The notes: generated by a model not told the origin, from the sequence alone. A DNA stretch of 54,956 bases from Limnochordia bacterium (GCA_007116145.1 SKJB01000003.1:1-54956); one strand, 5' to 3'; positions 34,600 to 44,560 are shown, counted from the stretch's first letter. A program made the numbers and translations.

Positions 34600-35502
34600 T
34601 TACTTATTTGTGATGCTTGCTACTTGCGAAACTTTTTTCTTCTGTATTGCTAACGTCCATTCAAGCCAGACAGGACTTGCCACAAATATGGAAGAATAGG
34701 TTCCAGCTAATACTCCAATTACTAAGGCAAATGCAAAATCACTAATAGAAGATCCACCAAAGATAAAGAGTAATGTCACTACAATTAACGTAGTCAAGCT
34801 AGTATTAATTGAACGGGAGAGTGTTTGGTTAAGGCTCTTATTAACAACCTCTTCATACGTCTCTTTCTTTCGTAAACGAAGATTTTCGCGCACTCGATCA
34901 AAGATAACGATGGTATCGTTGATTGAATATCCGACTACGGTGAGAATTGCTGCCACAAAGGGAGAATTAATCTCACGTCCTGTTATCGCAAAAACCCCTA
35001 AAACTAAGATTACATCATGCAAAACAGCTATAATAGCGGCCACAGCAAAACGATATTCAAATCGCAAAGATACATACCCTAAAATACCGAAAGCAGCAAT
35101 GAGTAGAGCCCAAAAAGCTTGGCGTACCAACTCTTGTCCAATAACCGGACCAACCATCTCTGTTCGGCGTTCAACTAAACCACCAAAAGCTTGATCGAGC
35201 GCTTGGTCCACCTCTGCAATCTCATCATTAGCTAAAGTACGGGTGCGAACCATAAAATCATTAGGACTGTCTAAGCGTTGAATGACTGCTGTGCCAATGT
35301 CTAAATGACTTAGTTGCTCGTCAGCCAACACAGCACGAATAGTTTCCGTTGTAATCATTCCATCAACTCGCCGTTCCATCAGTGTTCCGCCAGTAAAATC
35401 TATGCCTAGATTTAAACCAGGAAAAACTAAGAAAATGACTGAAAGCAACAAAAGAACAGCCGAGACCGTAAAAAACTTGTGACGTAAGCCTACAAAGTTC
35501 AT
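34600..35502 (-). CDS. secF: Protein translocase subunit SecF
   Basis: The 300-aa protein has one N-terminal helix, then the SecF motif FPGLNLGIDFTGGTLME. A periplasmic-equivalent domain and five C-terminal helices carrying VVGYSINDTIVIFDRVREN follow. With SecD it uses the ion gradient to draw exported chains out of SecYEG. The ATG overlaps the secD stop by four bases. B. subtilis has a fused SecDF; here the genes are separate, as in most Clostridia. Confidence 0.97.
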   Translation of the reverse strand: MNFVGLRHKFFTVSAVLLLLSVIFLVFPGLNLGIDFTGGTLMERRVDGMITTETIRAVLADEQLSHLDIGTAVIQRLDSPNDFMVRTRTLANDEIAEVDQALDQAFGGLVERRTEMVGPVIGQELVRQAFWALLIAAFGILGYVSLRFEYRFAVAAIIAVLHDVILVLGVFAITGREINSPFVAAILTVVGYSINDTIVIFDRVRENLRLRKKETYEEVVNKSLNQTLSRSINTSLTTLIVVTLLFIFGGSSISDFAFALVIGVLAGTYSSIFVASPVWLEWTLAIQKKKVSQVASITNK

Positions 35503-36707
35503 CTAGACACCCCTTTCATAGCGAAGTAACGAGCCATTTTTTCTGGGTTTATATCAACTACAGTTGTCACTAGGATGCGGGTAATCACAATCGCTGTAAA
35601 CATACTGGCCAAAATACCAATACTTAGTGTAACCGCAAAACCACGAACTACACTAGTTCCAAAGTAGAATAGTACCCCAGCAGTAATCAGTGTCGTGATA
35701 TTCGCGTCAAGAATCGTCCTAAACGCTCGGGCAAATCCAGCCTCAATAGCTGGGCGCAGACGCTTACCATTATTTAGTTCCTCTTTAATCCGCTCAAAAA
35801 TAATTACATTCGCATCCACAGCCATACCGATAGAGAGAATAAAACCAGCAATGCCTGGCAATGTTAGTGTAGCGTTAATTCCAGCTAGAATCGCTAATAC
35901 TAGAATAACATAAATTCCTAAAGCTACATCGGCAATTAAACCTGGAAGCTTGTAATAAAATAACATATACAGTAAAACAAGCATTATACCAATGGCGCCA
36001 GCTTTCGTACTACGATCAATGGAATCTCGCCCTAATGAGGGACCAACATTGCGAATTTCCATTACTTCCATGGGTACCGGCAATGAACCACCCTGCAATA
36101 AAACTGCTAGATGACGGGCTTCTTCATGGGTAAACGACCCTGTAATCTGCGCTTTCCCCTCTAAAATAGGTTCTTGAATCGTCACTCTTTGTAAAACCTC
36201 TCCGTCAAGCATAATGTTGGTTAACTGCCCTTGAAACTGGGTTGTTAACTGTCCGAATAAACGAGCTCCTTCACGATTAAACTCCAAATCGACGGAAGGT
36301 CGTCCAAAGCGATCTGCTCCTAATTGGGCAGACTCTAAATAGGCACCCGTCAACACAGTATTACCAAAAGGATCTTTAAATTCTAACAAAGCTGTGCGAC
36401 CAATCGTATCAATTGCCTGCTTTTGATCATGAACGCCTGGCAATTCTACAATGATTCTTCGGCTTCCTTGTCGTTGGACAATCGGTTCGGCTACCCCTAA
36501 TGCATTAATTCTTCGTTCGATCACAGCCAACGCACGGCGTACACCTTCATCGGTAATTGGACTATCTGTGTCTTGCGCTTCCAATACCACATGTACTCCA
36601 CCTTGTAAATCTAACCCCAAATTCATGGGCGTTTGGGTGAGTAAAATTCCAGCAACTACCGTAATAACTAATATTATGCCAACTCTCCAAGCACTTCCTC
36701 TTCTCAA
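35499..36707 (-). CDS. secD: Protein translocase subunit SecD
   Basis: The 402-aa protein has an N-terminal helix, then the SecD hallmark LGLDLQGGVHVVLEA. P1 and a short P2 follow, and six helices are expected, with IAGFILSIGMAVDANVIIFERIKEEL. It is shorter than E. coli SecD, as is usual in Firmicutes. The start is a TTG seven bases after AAAGGAGG. A sigma-A promoter lies upstream and secF overlaps downstream. Confidence 0.97.
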   Translation of the reverse strand: MRRGSAWRVGIILVITVVAGILLTQTPMNLGLDLQGGVHVVLEAQDTDSPITDEGVRRALAVIERRINALGVAEPIVQRQGSRRIIVELPGVHDQKQAIDTIGRTALLEFKDPFGNTVLTGAYLESAQLGADRFGRPSVDLEFNREGARLFGQLTTQFQGQLTNIMLDGEVLQRVTIQEPILEGKAQITGSFTHEEARHLAVLLQGGSLPVPMEVMEIRNVGPSLGRDSIDRSTKAGAIGIMLVLLYMLFYYKLPGLIADVALGIYVILVLAILAGINATLTLPGIAGFILSIGMAVDANVIIFERIKEELNNGKRLRPAIEAGFARAFRTILDANITTLITAGVLFYFGTSVVRGFAVTLSIGILASMFTAIVITRILVTTVVDINPEKMARYFAMKGVSR

Positions 36708-36750
36708 GGCGCTTCCTCCTTTATTTCAGGGTTTAATCACAGACAAAACC

Positions 36751-36779
36751 ATTATATATCCATCCTAACAGCTTGTCAA
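36751..36779 (-). promoter_or_regulatory. Sigma-A promoter for secD-secF
   Basis: On the minus strand TTGACA (36774-36779), a 17-bp spacer and TATAAT (36751-36756), a perfect consensus. It separates secDF from the phosphatase cassette. Confidence 0.9.
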
Positions 36780-36802
36780 CGGAAAGCTAGCAATTCTCTT
36801 TG

Positions 36803-37171
36803 CTAATCTGTTCGAATTCTCTGACCTAATATGGTATCTACATGATTTATTAATTCTGTCGGTGTAAACCCATCTGTCTGCACAATTAGGTTCGCATGAA
36901 CGAATGCATCATGTAGTAAGAACTTCTGTCGCTCGTATTTCTCCAGGCCCCAACTGATTCGTTTCCGTTCTCTAATTGTTGCATATTGGCAGTTAAGGTA
37001 AATAATAAAATCTGGATTTCGCCTCTGATATACATACGGTGATACCGAGTGTTCTTGTGCAAAACTGCGAGCATTATACCCTAAAGCTTGTAACCCCTGT
37101 GACAAGGTGGATTTTCCAGCTGCACAGACTCCAACAATAATTATTAGTGGTTTTTTATCCATTCCACTCAT
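36803..37171 (-). CDS. Small P-loop NTPase/kinase-like protein
   Basis: This 122-aa protein has a Walker A at 14-21 (GVCAAGKST). A central NPDFIIYLNC strand could be a Walker B equivalent, and a basic helix RERKRISWGLEKYERQK resembles a LID. It is similar in layout to small nucleoside or metabolite kinases (AAA_33/adenylate-kinase-like), but it is shorter than most and its substrate is unknown. GGAAAG precedes the first ATG; MDKK three codons on is an alternative start. It follows the PP2C-like gene by 18 bp and ends the cassette before the secD promoter. Confidence 0.65.
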   Translation of the reverse strand: MSGMDKKPLIIIVGVCAAGKSTLSQGLQALGYNARSFAQEHSVSPYVYQRRNPDFIIYLNCQYATIRERKRISWGLEKYERQKFLLHDAFVHANLIVQTDGFTPTELINHVDTILGQRIRTD

Positions 37172-37189
37172 CGCTTTCCGTTTTACGCC

Positions 37190-37894
37190 TCAGAAAGGAT
37201 AATGCACTGTTAAACGGCGTTTACCTAAACCTTTATCTAGATCTCTAATACCCAAAATAGCTACAACCATGTCATCGTGAGGCTTACCTCGATCTTTTGC
37301 GATCGCATAGTCCATTAAGTGACTAGCTATCCACTGCGGATCTGGTTCTGCCTTGCTGACCAGGCCATACACATAATCTAGTGAAAAACCATCATCACCG
37401 TAATACCTCCCTGCATGGATAACCCCATCGGTAAAACCAAGCAAAGTCGTTCCAGGGTAGAGTGGCCATTGGGATACTGAAGGTTTATTGGTCTTATGCA
37501 CTCCAATGGGATTTACACCCGCATCGAGACAGCTTGAACCATCATGATGTCCAATAACAACCGGAGAATTAGAGTTACGCGAAATAATTAAAGTGTTTGC
37601 TTCTAAATCTGCTGTGAGAATAGTTACTGTTGCCGACACCCTGCCATCGCGCTGGGCGTATAAATAGTCGCTAATAGAACGCATCACAACACCGTCTCTA
37701 GCTCCATCACCAATTAGAGTGGCAGCTTTTGTGGCTACTTGATGGCTAATGCGTTTTGCTGATCGACCATGGCCTTGTCCATCAACGATAACTAGCGAGA
37801 GTCCACCGCGTGGTCTCTCTACCACTTCTACAGTGTCTCCACTATCGGATACTGCATACTTACCTACCTTTGCTATTCCTATCTGAATCTCCAC
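37190..37894 (-). CDS. PP2C/SpoIIE-type serine phosphatase domain protein
   Basis: The 234-aa stand-alone phosphatase keeps the metal-binding aspartates Asp38 in VDGQGHG, Asp156 in GFTDGV and Asp207/208 in KPHDDMVV. No sensor or membrane part is present, a layout like RsbX. Such phosphatases usually act on anti-sigma antagonists or a partner kinase substrate, but no STAS or HATPase gene is adjacent. The GTG start follows TAGGGG. It stands between a membrane-anchored protein (25 bp upstream) and a small P-loop protein (18 bp downstream), which suggests a common function. Confidence 0.8.
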   Translation of the reverse strand: MEIQIGIAKVGKYAVSDSGDTVEVVERPRGGLSLVIVDGQGHGRSAKRISHQVATKAATLIGDGARDGVVMRSISDYLYAQRDGRVSATVTILTADLEANTLIISRNSNSPVVIGHHDGSSCLDAGVNPIGVHKTNKPSVSQWPLYPGTTLLGFTDGVIHAGRYYGDDGFSLDYVYGLVSKAEPDPQWIASHLMDYAIAKDRGKPHDDMVVAILGIRDLDKGLGKRRLTVHYPF

Positions 37895-37919
37895 ACAAAG
37901 CCCCTACCTTATCATTTCC

Positions 37920-38480
37920 TTACCGCCATTCGGATTCATTTACTGCACGCAACCAGTGTTGTTGGATCGCATCCTTATATTCTGCGCTTGGCAGAAACAT
38001 CACCAAATACACAACCACATCATCTTTTGAAAAATAAACAGATCGTAACATATGCTTCCTACCATCAGGACCAGTTGCTTCCAAAGCATAGAACTGAGCA
38101 GGCAAACCGTTCGAGGTATTGATAATCCGATTCGATAGCACCGTAACATCCTTAAGCACAGCACTCCAACGTCCAGCCACAAATTGCTGTACTTGCGCAA
38201 CCTGCATTCCCTCTTTACTCCCAATCTGAATCACCGCATCACCGTTCTTCGATGCTATTTCTAACACCGTATGGCCCAGATATTTCTTTAGCGGCAAATA
38301 GCCTACCCAATCGCTTAAATCACTTGGAATGGCAACATCAAAACTAGAATTATCTCCTACATGCAATCGATACCACCAGTAGCGCTCATCGTTATGGATA
38401 TAGAAAGATCCCGCCAACACAATACCGTTTGCCAGTAAAACCGTAATCAACGTTAGAACTACAATTTTCCGCGATTTCAC
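37920..38480 (-). CDS. Membrane-anchored protein of unknown function
   Basis: The 186-aa product has an N-terminal signal or anchor (about 5-25; KIVVLTLITVLLANGIVLAG). A soluble outer domain rich in beta-strand patterns and tryptophan follows (RYWWYRLHVGDNSSFDVAIP, GRWSAVLKDVTVL, DVVVYLVMFLPSAE). The layout resembles small PsbP/DUF1795-like lipoprotein domains that contain a hydrophobic pocket, but I do not recognise the family. The GTG at 38480 has AGGGGGG six bases ahead; the longer frame starts inside the yajC terminator. It heads the phosphatase cassette. Confidence 0.6.
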   Translation of the reverse strand: MKSRKIVVLTLITVLLANGIVLAGSFYIHNDERYWWYRLHVGDNSSFDVAIPSDLSDWVGYLPLKKYLGHTVLEIASKNGDAVIQIGSKEGMQVAQVQQFVAGRWSAVLKDVTVLSNRIINTSNGLPAQFYALEATGPDGRKHMLRSVYFSKDDVVVYLVMFLPSAEYKDAIQQHWLRAVNESEWR

Positions 38481-38501
38481 GTTTGGCCCCCCTATTTGCT
38501 T

Positions 38502-38525
38502 AAAAACCACCTTACTAAGGTGGTT
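38502..38525 (-). terminator. Terminator after yajC
   Basis: On the minus strand AACCACCTT, loop AGT, AAGGTGGTT then TTT. The 9-bp perfect stem starts a few bases after the yajC stop. Confidence 0.75.
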
Positions 38526-38528
38526 CTG

Positions 38529-38819
38529 CTACGACTTTATCACCGAACTAATCCCAGTCCGACTAACCTTAATCTCAACTTTTTCTGCAATTTTTAGTGC
38601 GATATAGTCTTCTTTTACTGCTGTTATTTCGCCGTAGACACCGCCTACAGTAACAACCTTATCACCTTTTGCTAGGGCACTAAGCATACTCTGCCTCTTC
38701 TTCTGCTGTGCCTGTTGCGGTCGAATCAATAAAAAATAGAAAACTGCTATCATGATGATAAATGGCAAAAACATCTGCAGTACTCCTGGTCCTGTTAATC
38801 CATCTGCTTGTAGAAACAC
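38529..38819 (-). CDS. yajC: Preprotein translocase accessory subunit YajC
   Basis: The 96-aa protein has a single membrane helix near 15-34 and the family signature YFLLIRPQQAQQKKRQ. A small basic cytoplasmic domain follows (LAKGDKVVTVGGVYGEI). It associates with SecDF. The GTG start with GGGGGG upstream is preferred over a longer frame. It lies after tgt, the standard queA-tgt-yajC-secDF order, although a terminator and three genes separate it from secD here. Confidence 0.93.
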   Translation of the reverse strand: MFLQADGLTGPGVLQMFLPFIIMIAVFYFLLIRPQQAQQKKRQSMLSALAKGDKVVTVGGVYGEITAVKEDYIALKIAEKVEIKVSRTGISSVIKS

Positions 38820-38873
38820 GATTCCACCCCCCTTATTAATCATCTCGCCTCTATTTTTCTCCTCAACCCTAGT

Positions 38874-39995
<1,122 letters not shown>

Positions 39996-40006
39996 TTACC
40001 GATCCC

Positions 40007-41044
40007 CTATTTTTGTAGTAACATCGCATCACCGAAACTAAAAAAGCGGTAGTTTCCTCTTAACGCTTCTTTATATACTCTTTGGATCATGTCAGACCCA
40101 GCAAAAGCAGAAACTAACATTAAAAGACTCGATTTCGGCAGATGAAAATTCGTTACTAATGCATCGACTATCTGAAACTGATAGCCAGGATAAATAAAAA
40201 TATCCGTCCACCCTGATCCAGCCTTCACACAACTATTGCCCACGGCTAGTGTCTCTAATGTGCGCACCACGGTAGTTCCGATGGCAATGACACGGCCACC
40301 CTTAACTTTACAGGCATTAATCTTCTGGGCATTTTCCTCCGATAAGCGATAAAACTCGGCATGCATCTTGTGATCTGCCACATCATCTACTTGTACGGGA
40401 CGAAAGGTACCCACACCAACATGTAATACCAAGGGAATAATGGGAACACCCATTGCTTCTATCTGGTCGATTAACCGCTGTGTAAAATGTAGACCTGCGG
40501 TGGGAGCCGCCACTGAACCTTGTTCCTTTGAGTATACAGTTTGATAGCGCTCTTTATCTGTTAGTTGCTCTGTAATGTAAGGTGGGAGTGGCATTTCGCC
40601 AAGCTCTGCTAAAACATCCTCAAATACTCCTTCATAAATAAATTCCACGATCCGACCACCCACATCAGTTTCGGAGATAATCTTGGCCTGTAACTTGCCG
40701 CCAAAATCAAAAATGCGTCCGATTTTCGCCCGTTTACCTGGTTTTACGAGAATTTCCCATCGATTATCGGTAAGTGGTCGTAATAAAAGGAACTCCATTT
40801 TTCCGCCAGATTCTATGGCAGTACCATATAATCTAGCTGGAATGACTCGAGTCTCATTGATAACTAAAACATCATTTGGAGTAAGATAATCAGCGAGGTC
40901 ATAGAAATACTTATGCGATATCTGTTCTTTTGTGTAGGAAACCACCATTAGCTTCGAATGATCTCGTGGTTCTAAAGGTGTTTGCGCTATCCGATCTGGT
41001 GGTAACTGATAATCGAAGTCTGCTACTTTCATATGTGGCGTCAC
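40007..41044 (-). CDS. queA: S-adenosylmethionine:tRNA ribosyltransferase-isomerase
   Basis: The 345-aa QueA shows family blocks DFDYQLPPDRIAQTPLEPRD, INETRVIPARLYG, APTAGLHFT and TNFHLPKSSLLMLVSAF. It transfers the ribosyl part of SAM to preQ1 in tRNA, making epoxyqueuosine. The GTG at 41044 and an in-frame ATG at 41032 are both possible; AAAGGGG spacing slightly favours the GTG. It is followed by tgt. RsgI and SigI genes precede it, unlike the ruvB-queA order of B. subtilis. Confidence 0.97.
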   Translation of the reverse strand: MTPHMKVADFDYQLPPDRIAQTPLEPRDHSKLMVVSYTKEQISHKYFYDLADYLTPNDVLVINETRVIPARLYGTAIESGGKMEFLLLRPLTDNRWEILVKPGKRAKIGRIFDFGGKLQAKIISETDVGGRIVEFIYEGVFEDVLAELGEMPLPPYITEQLTDKERYQTVYSKEQGSVAAPTAGLHFTQRLIDQIEAMGVPIIPLVLHVGVGTFRPVQVDDVADHKMHAEFYRLSEENAQKINACKVKGGRVIAIGTTVVRTLETLAVGNSCVKAGSGWTDIFIYPGYQFQIVDALVTNFHLPKSSLLMLVSAFAGSDMIQRVYKEALRGNYRFFSFGDAMLLQK

Positions 41045-41081
41045 TGACCCCTTTCAACTATTATTCGATAATGAATGTAGG

Positions 41082-41927
41082 CTATGGAGCTGCCCTGGTC
41101 AGACTCATGGGGGTAAGAACCGGCCTTGTTACATGGAATTCAAACATTTGTACCTCACCATTACGCTCAAGCGTGGTAGTGACGACTGTTGATCGACTGC
41201 GTGTACCCTCTGAATCGACAACCGGTTCATGCCGCTCCACATATACAGCAATATAGTGTGCGGGAGTTATTCCTGCTCTCCGCACCTCATGACGAACATC
41301 CACGGGCACCTGCCACACGCTTACCTCCACTTGATAAAAGACGGAAAATGCATCACGCACTGCGCCTTCTAACTGAGAGGATATATCCGTTTCTCTTCGC
41401 TCTAGCCTCATGTGTTCAAGCTTTTTTAGTTTCGAATCCGCTTTTTCATCTGTGGTAATCGTGACGGTAATTTCATTCTCCCCGACCCGTAAATATCCAT
41501 CGATTTCGGCCTGGGAACCAATGATCTCTATCGCTTGTTTAAACGGTCGTCCGATGACATTCGTTTTACTTATAAGTGTATGTCCTTCATCATTGATCCC
41601 TTCCACACTCACAACACGTTGCTCTCTATTTAAAGCTAACTCAATACTTGGGTTAATGTCAAGTGTCACAAAATATGATGCTTCCATCCCCCCCGGAATG
41701 GGTAGTGAGTCGTTAACTACACCCGCCGATCCTACAATAGCAAGAAAGACAACAGCAGCCATACTCCACTGCCAAAATGTAGGACGTTTCTTTAGGGTAA
41801 AGCAGATCTCTTGCCCCACACAGACGGGCTTACTAAAAGGAATTCGCATAAATTCCCCTTGGGAAGTCAAAACAATGACTTTATTCCGGGCTGCCATTTC
41901 AACGACAATCCCTTTGCCCCTCTTCAT
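41082..41927 (-). CDS. rsgI: RsgI-type anti-sigma factor
   Basis: The 281-aa protein has an N-terminal RsgI cytoplasmic domain (1-48; GIVVEMAARNKVIVLTSQGE) and one membrane helix at about 52-71. The outer periplasmic-like domain has the family segment FVTLDINPSIELALNREQRV. No carbohydrate-binding or protease module follows, unlike the multidomain RsgI proteins of cellulolytic Clostridia. It should hold SigI inactive at the membrane. It starts 17 bp after sigI with GGAGG upstream, so the two are co-translated from one mRNA. Confidence 0.88.
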   Translation of the reverse strand: MKRGKGIVVEMAARNKVIVLTSQGEFMRIPFSKPVCVGQEICFTLKKRPTFWQWSMAAVVFLAIVGSAGVVNDSLPIPGGMEASYFVTLDINPSIELALNREQRVVSVEGINDEGHTLISKTNVIGRPFKQAIEIIGSQAEIDGYLRVGENEITVTITTDEKADSKLKKLEHMRLERRETDISSQLEGAVRDAFSVFYQVEVSVWQVPVDVRHEVRRAGITPAHYIAVYVERHEPVVDSEGTRSRSTVVTTTLERNGEVQMFEFHVTRPVLTPMSLTRAAP

Positions 41928-41943
41928 GCATTACCTCCCCCTT

Positions 41944-42687
41944 TTAAACTGTGCGTTTCAAATACTCTTGTAGATATCTGAATTCGCCTACTAGAATGAG
42001 TGTCAGTGTTATAATATATTTCCGTTGACGCTCTAGCGTTTTGCGACTTACACCGACTCGCTTTTCCAATTCCTTGAGCGGTAACGATCTACGACTTGTT
42101 AAGTATGACATCAACTCAGGATCACTTGCCAGTATCTGGGCTACCTCGAGGGCCCGTTCTCTAGCATCTTTATGCTTTGGTGCAGTCTTTAGAAGATCCG
42201 CAAACAACACTCCATAATTACTCAATAACTGGTTAAGCCGAAAAATCTCCTCACGCCGTTCTTCAGCTTCATGTTGAATCCGGAGTACTCCTAGAGCTTC
42301 CTTGGACTCGATTTGCTGTAAATAAGCATTTTCATGTTCTTCCGATTCCAATGCCGATATCGGTATTTCAATCTGCCCTTTACTACGACGACGAAAGAAG
42401 TCTATCATACGGCGTTTAATGACTATCTCGGCAAAACTTATAAAAGAAGAACCTGCATCCTTCTTATACGCTGTGATAGCCTCATCAAAAGCGAGCATTG
42501 CAATACTCGCTTCATCATCCCGGCCAAGTACCAAATACTTCCTCGTAGAACTTGAAGCTACTCGCAAGTAAAAAGGACGGTAATCCCGAATCAATTGTTC
42601 GCGAATTAGTTTATTGCCATTTTGAGCTTGTTCAATTAAGTAACCGATTTCTGTTTGCTGTTCATTCTTAAGTAGGTTAAGTGCCAT
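41944..42687 (-). CDS. sigI: RNA polymerase sigma factor SigI
   Basis: The 247-aa sigma-70 family protein has a region 2 (GRDDEASIAMLAFDEAITAYKKDAGSSFISFAEIVIKRRMIDFFRR). The SigI-specific C-terminal domain ends with an HTH-like LKELEKRVGVSRKTLERQRKYI. SigI proteins respond to heat or to cell-wall polymers through RsgI. GGGAGG precedes the ATG. The pair stands between era and queA, an uncommon location. I saw no convincing SigI promoter upstream, so autoregulation is not shown. Confidence 0.9.
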   Translation of the reverse strand: MALNLLKNEQQTEIGYLIEQAQNGNKLIREQLIRDYRPFYLRVASSSTRKYLVLGRDDEASIAMLAFDEAITAYKKDAGSSFISFAEIVIKRRMIDFFRRRSKGQIEIPISALESEEHENAYLQQIESKEALGVLRIQHEAEERREEIFRLNQLLSNYGVLFADLLKTAPKHKDARERALEVAQILASDPELMSYLTSRRSLPLKELEKRVGVSRKTLERQRKYIITLTLILVGEFRYLQEYLKRTV

Positions 42688-42746
42688 TACAATCGACCCT
42701 CCCTTATAGCTCTTCGTTATGTATTACACCCTTTATTAGGGTAGTC

Positions 42747-43634
42747 TTATTGATACCCTAATTCATGTAAAGACCCAGGCTTGTCTCGCCAATCCTTTTT
42801 CACTTTTACCCATAGGTCTAAAAAAACTTTCGCTCCTAATAATACCTCAATCTGAATTCTGGATCCAGTTCCGATCTTCTTGAGCATTAAGCCGCCTTTC
42901 CCAACAATAATCCCTTTCTGGGAATCACGTTCCACATAGATCGTAGCTCGAATGCTAATTATGGCCTTTCTCGGATTCTCCTTCATCTGATCAATATCAA
43001 CCGCAACGGAATGGGGTACTTCTTCTTCCGTATGAAGCAAAATCTGTTCACGGATAAATTCGGCGATAACAAAGCGTTCTGGGTGGTCTGTTATCCAATC
43101 GTCTGGGTAATACTGTGGTCCTTCGGGTAAGTACTCAAATAGGGTACCAACTAACAATTCTAGGTTCTCTTTATTCATAGCAGATATGGGTATAATACTC
43201 GCAAAGTTATACTTTGCGCTAACTTCCTCTCTAAATTCCTCCTGTTTGCTCTGAGAAACTAGATCCATTTTATTTGTCACTAAGATTACTGGCGTTTCAG
43301 CAGACTTTAATTCTGTTAAGATATAGTCATCACTCTTTCTCCAACCTTGAATATCGACTAGCATACAGACAGCATCCACCTCTTTCAGAGCCAAACGAGC
43401 CGCCTTAACCATGTATTCGCCTAACTTATGTACAGGACGATGAATCCCTGGTGTATCCAAAAAGACAATTTGTCCCGCATCCTTTGATAAAACAGCTTGA
43501 ATGGTATTTCTTGTGGTCTGTGGTTTATTCGATACGATAGCAATTTTTTGACCTAATAATGTATTTAATAACGTAGATTTACCTACATTGGGGCGACCAA
43601 CAACAGCCACAAACCCACTTTTATACTGAGACAT
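42747..43634 (-). CDS. era: GTPase Era
   Basis: The 295-aa GTPase has G1 GRPNVGKST, G2 around TTRNTIQAV, G3 DTPGIH and G4 NKMD, then a C-terminal KH domain (GIIVGKGGLMLKKIG) for 16S rRNA. It acts in 30S assembly. AGGAGG precedes the ATG. It follows the GNAT gene by 10 bp and cdd by about 490. The usual recO does not follow; sigI does. Confidence 0.97.
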   Translation of the reverse strand: MSQYKSGFVAVVGRPNVGKSTLLNTLLGQKIAIVSNKPQTTRNTIQAVLSKDAGQIVFLDTPGIHRPVHKLGEYMVKAARLALKEVDAVCMLVDIQGWRKSDDYILTELKSAETPVILVTNKMDLVSQSKQEEFREEVSAKYNFASIIPISAMNKENLELLVGTLFEYLPEGPQYYPDDWITDHPERFVIAEFIREQILLHTEEEVPHSVAVDIDQMKENPRKAIISIRATIYVERDSQKGIIVGKGGLMLKKIGTGSRIQIEVLLGAKVFLDLWVKVKKDWRDKPGSLHELGYQ

Positions 43635-43644
43635 AGAAATCCTC

Positions 43645-44109
43645 CTAAGGACAAGTTAATTCTAGTGTTAAATATAGGCGATCCTCACCAACCCCATATT
43701 CATTGGGCAAGAACTCCATCTGAACATAGTTACACTTCGTACAATATAGATGCAGAGCTTCGGTGTTATTTGGATCTACGGTTAGACATACCTTTGTGAA
43801 CCCTTGTTTTCTTAAACTGGAATGAGCTGTTGACAACAGCTGAAATCCTAACCCTTGTCCACGATGATCTTGGTGAACCGCTAGTCCAAATAAATAAGCA
43901 GTAGTTTCATTGTGGAAATCTCGCATAAACTCGGCGACTGCCGCAATATGTCCGCTATTTTCCAAAACAAAGACTTGTCCATGACGTAAAAAAGGCATTA
44001 GAAACCAGTGATTCATACCTCCACTACCAAATGCTTCTTGTTCTATGGCAATAATCTGGGCAATCTCAAACTCATTTTTACTTACAAGTTCTTTAAATAT
44101 ATAATCCAT
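43645..44109 (-). CDS. GNAT family N-acetyltransferase
   Basis: The 154-aa GNAT protein has the acetyl-CoA loop in VHQDHRGQGLGFQLL, preceded by YLFGLAVHQ and followed by CLTVDPNNTEALHLY. The layout resembles RimI, but the substrate is not predictable and no rimI neighbours are present. GAGGG is upstream of the ATG. It is inserted between cdd (14 bp) and era (10 bp), which are adjacent in B. subtilis, and is likely co-transcribed. Confidence 0.85.
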   Translation of the reverse strand: MDYIFKELVSKNEFEIAQIIAIEQEAFGSGGMNHWFLMPFLRHGQVFVLENSGHIAAVAEFMRDFHNETTAYLFGLAVHQDHRGQGLGFQLLSTAHSSLRKQGFTKVCLTVDPNNTEALHLYCTKCNYVQMEFLPNEYGVGEDRLYLTLELTCP

Positions 44110-44123
44110 TTAAACATACACCC

Positions 44124-44519
44124 TCATAGCAGTTCCTTTCTGCTAAAGCTATCTGGGAGCAACTGGGATATTTTGCGATAAGCAATGTCTCCTTGTAAAT
44201 TAGCCAAATAAATCTCTACCTCATCATCGAAAAACTCCATTAAAACCTGACGACAAACACCACATGGTGCACAGCCTTTGGCTGTATCAGCGACAATGGC
44301 AAGAGCCACAAACTCCCGTTCACCTTGGGATATTGCATTAAAAATCGCCGTACGTTCCGCACAATTTGTGGGACTGTAGGCCGCGTTTTCAATATTACAG
44401 CCTAGGTATATATTACCACTCTTTGCTAATATGGCTGCCCCCACCTTAAATCCTGAATAGGGCACATATGCCCTTGTCCTTGCTAACTTGGCATGTTTTA
44501 CTAATTCTTGAGGACTCAT
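44124..44519 (-). CDS. cdd: Cytidine deaminase
   Basis: The 131-aa tetrameric-type enzyme binds zinc through Cys53 (NCAERTA; Glu55 is the proton shuttle), Cys86 and Cys89 (PCGVCRQ). It deaminates cytidine and deoxycytidine to uridine forms. GGAGG precedes the ATG, and an extended -10 promoter lies about 35 bases upstream. It heads a cdd-GNAT-era unit. Confidence 0.96.
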   Translation of the reverse strand: MSPQELVKHAKLARTRAYVPYSGFKVGAAILAKSGNIYLGCNIENAAYSPTNCAERTAIFNAISQGEREFVALAIVADTAKGCAPCGVCRQVLMEFFDDEVEIYLANLQGDIAYRKISQLLPDSFSRKELL

Positions 44520-44551
44520 AGAAAAACCTCCATTTTTCTGTGATTAATCCT

Positions 44552-44560
44552 ATTATACCA
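44552..44560 (-). promoter_or_regulatory. Extended -10 promoter for cdd-GNAT-era
   Basis: On the minus strand TGGTATAAT gives a perfect -10 with a TGN extension. The -35 position is poor, and it overlaps the palindrome CCACTAGTGG (44575-44584), which might bind a regulator. Confidence 0.6.

Noticed and set aside
41041-41081. preQ1 riboswitch before queA-tgt
   Set aside because: The gap to rsgI is under 40 bases and shows no preQ1-aptamer pattern; these genes act after preQ1 synthesis anyway.
42688-42746. SigI-dependent promoter before sigI
   Set aside because: ACCC and CGAA elements occur but are about 22 bases apart, which does not fit the expected spacing.
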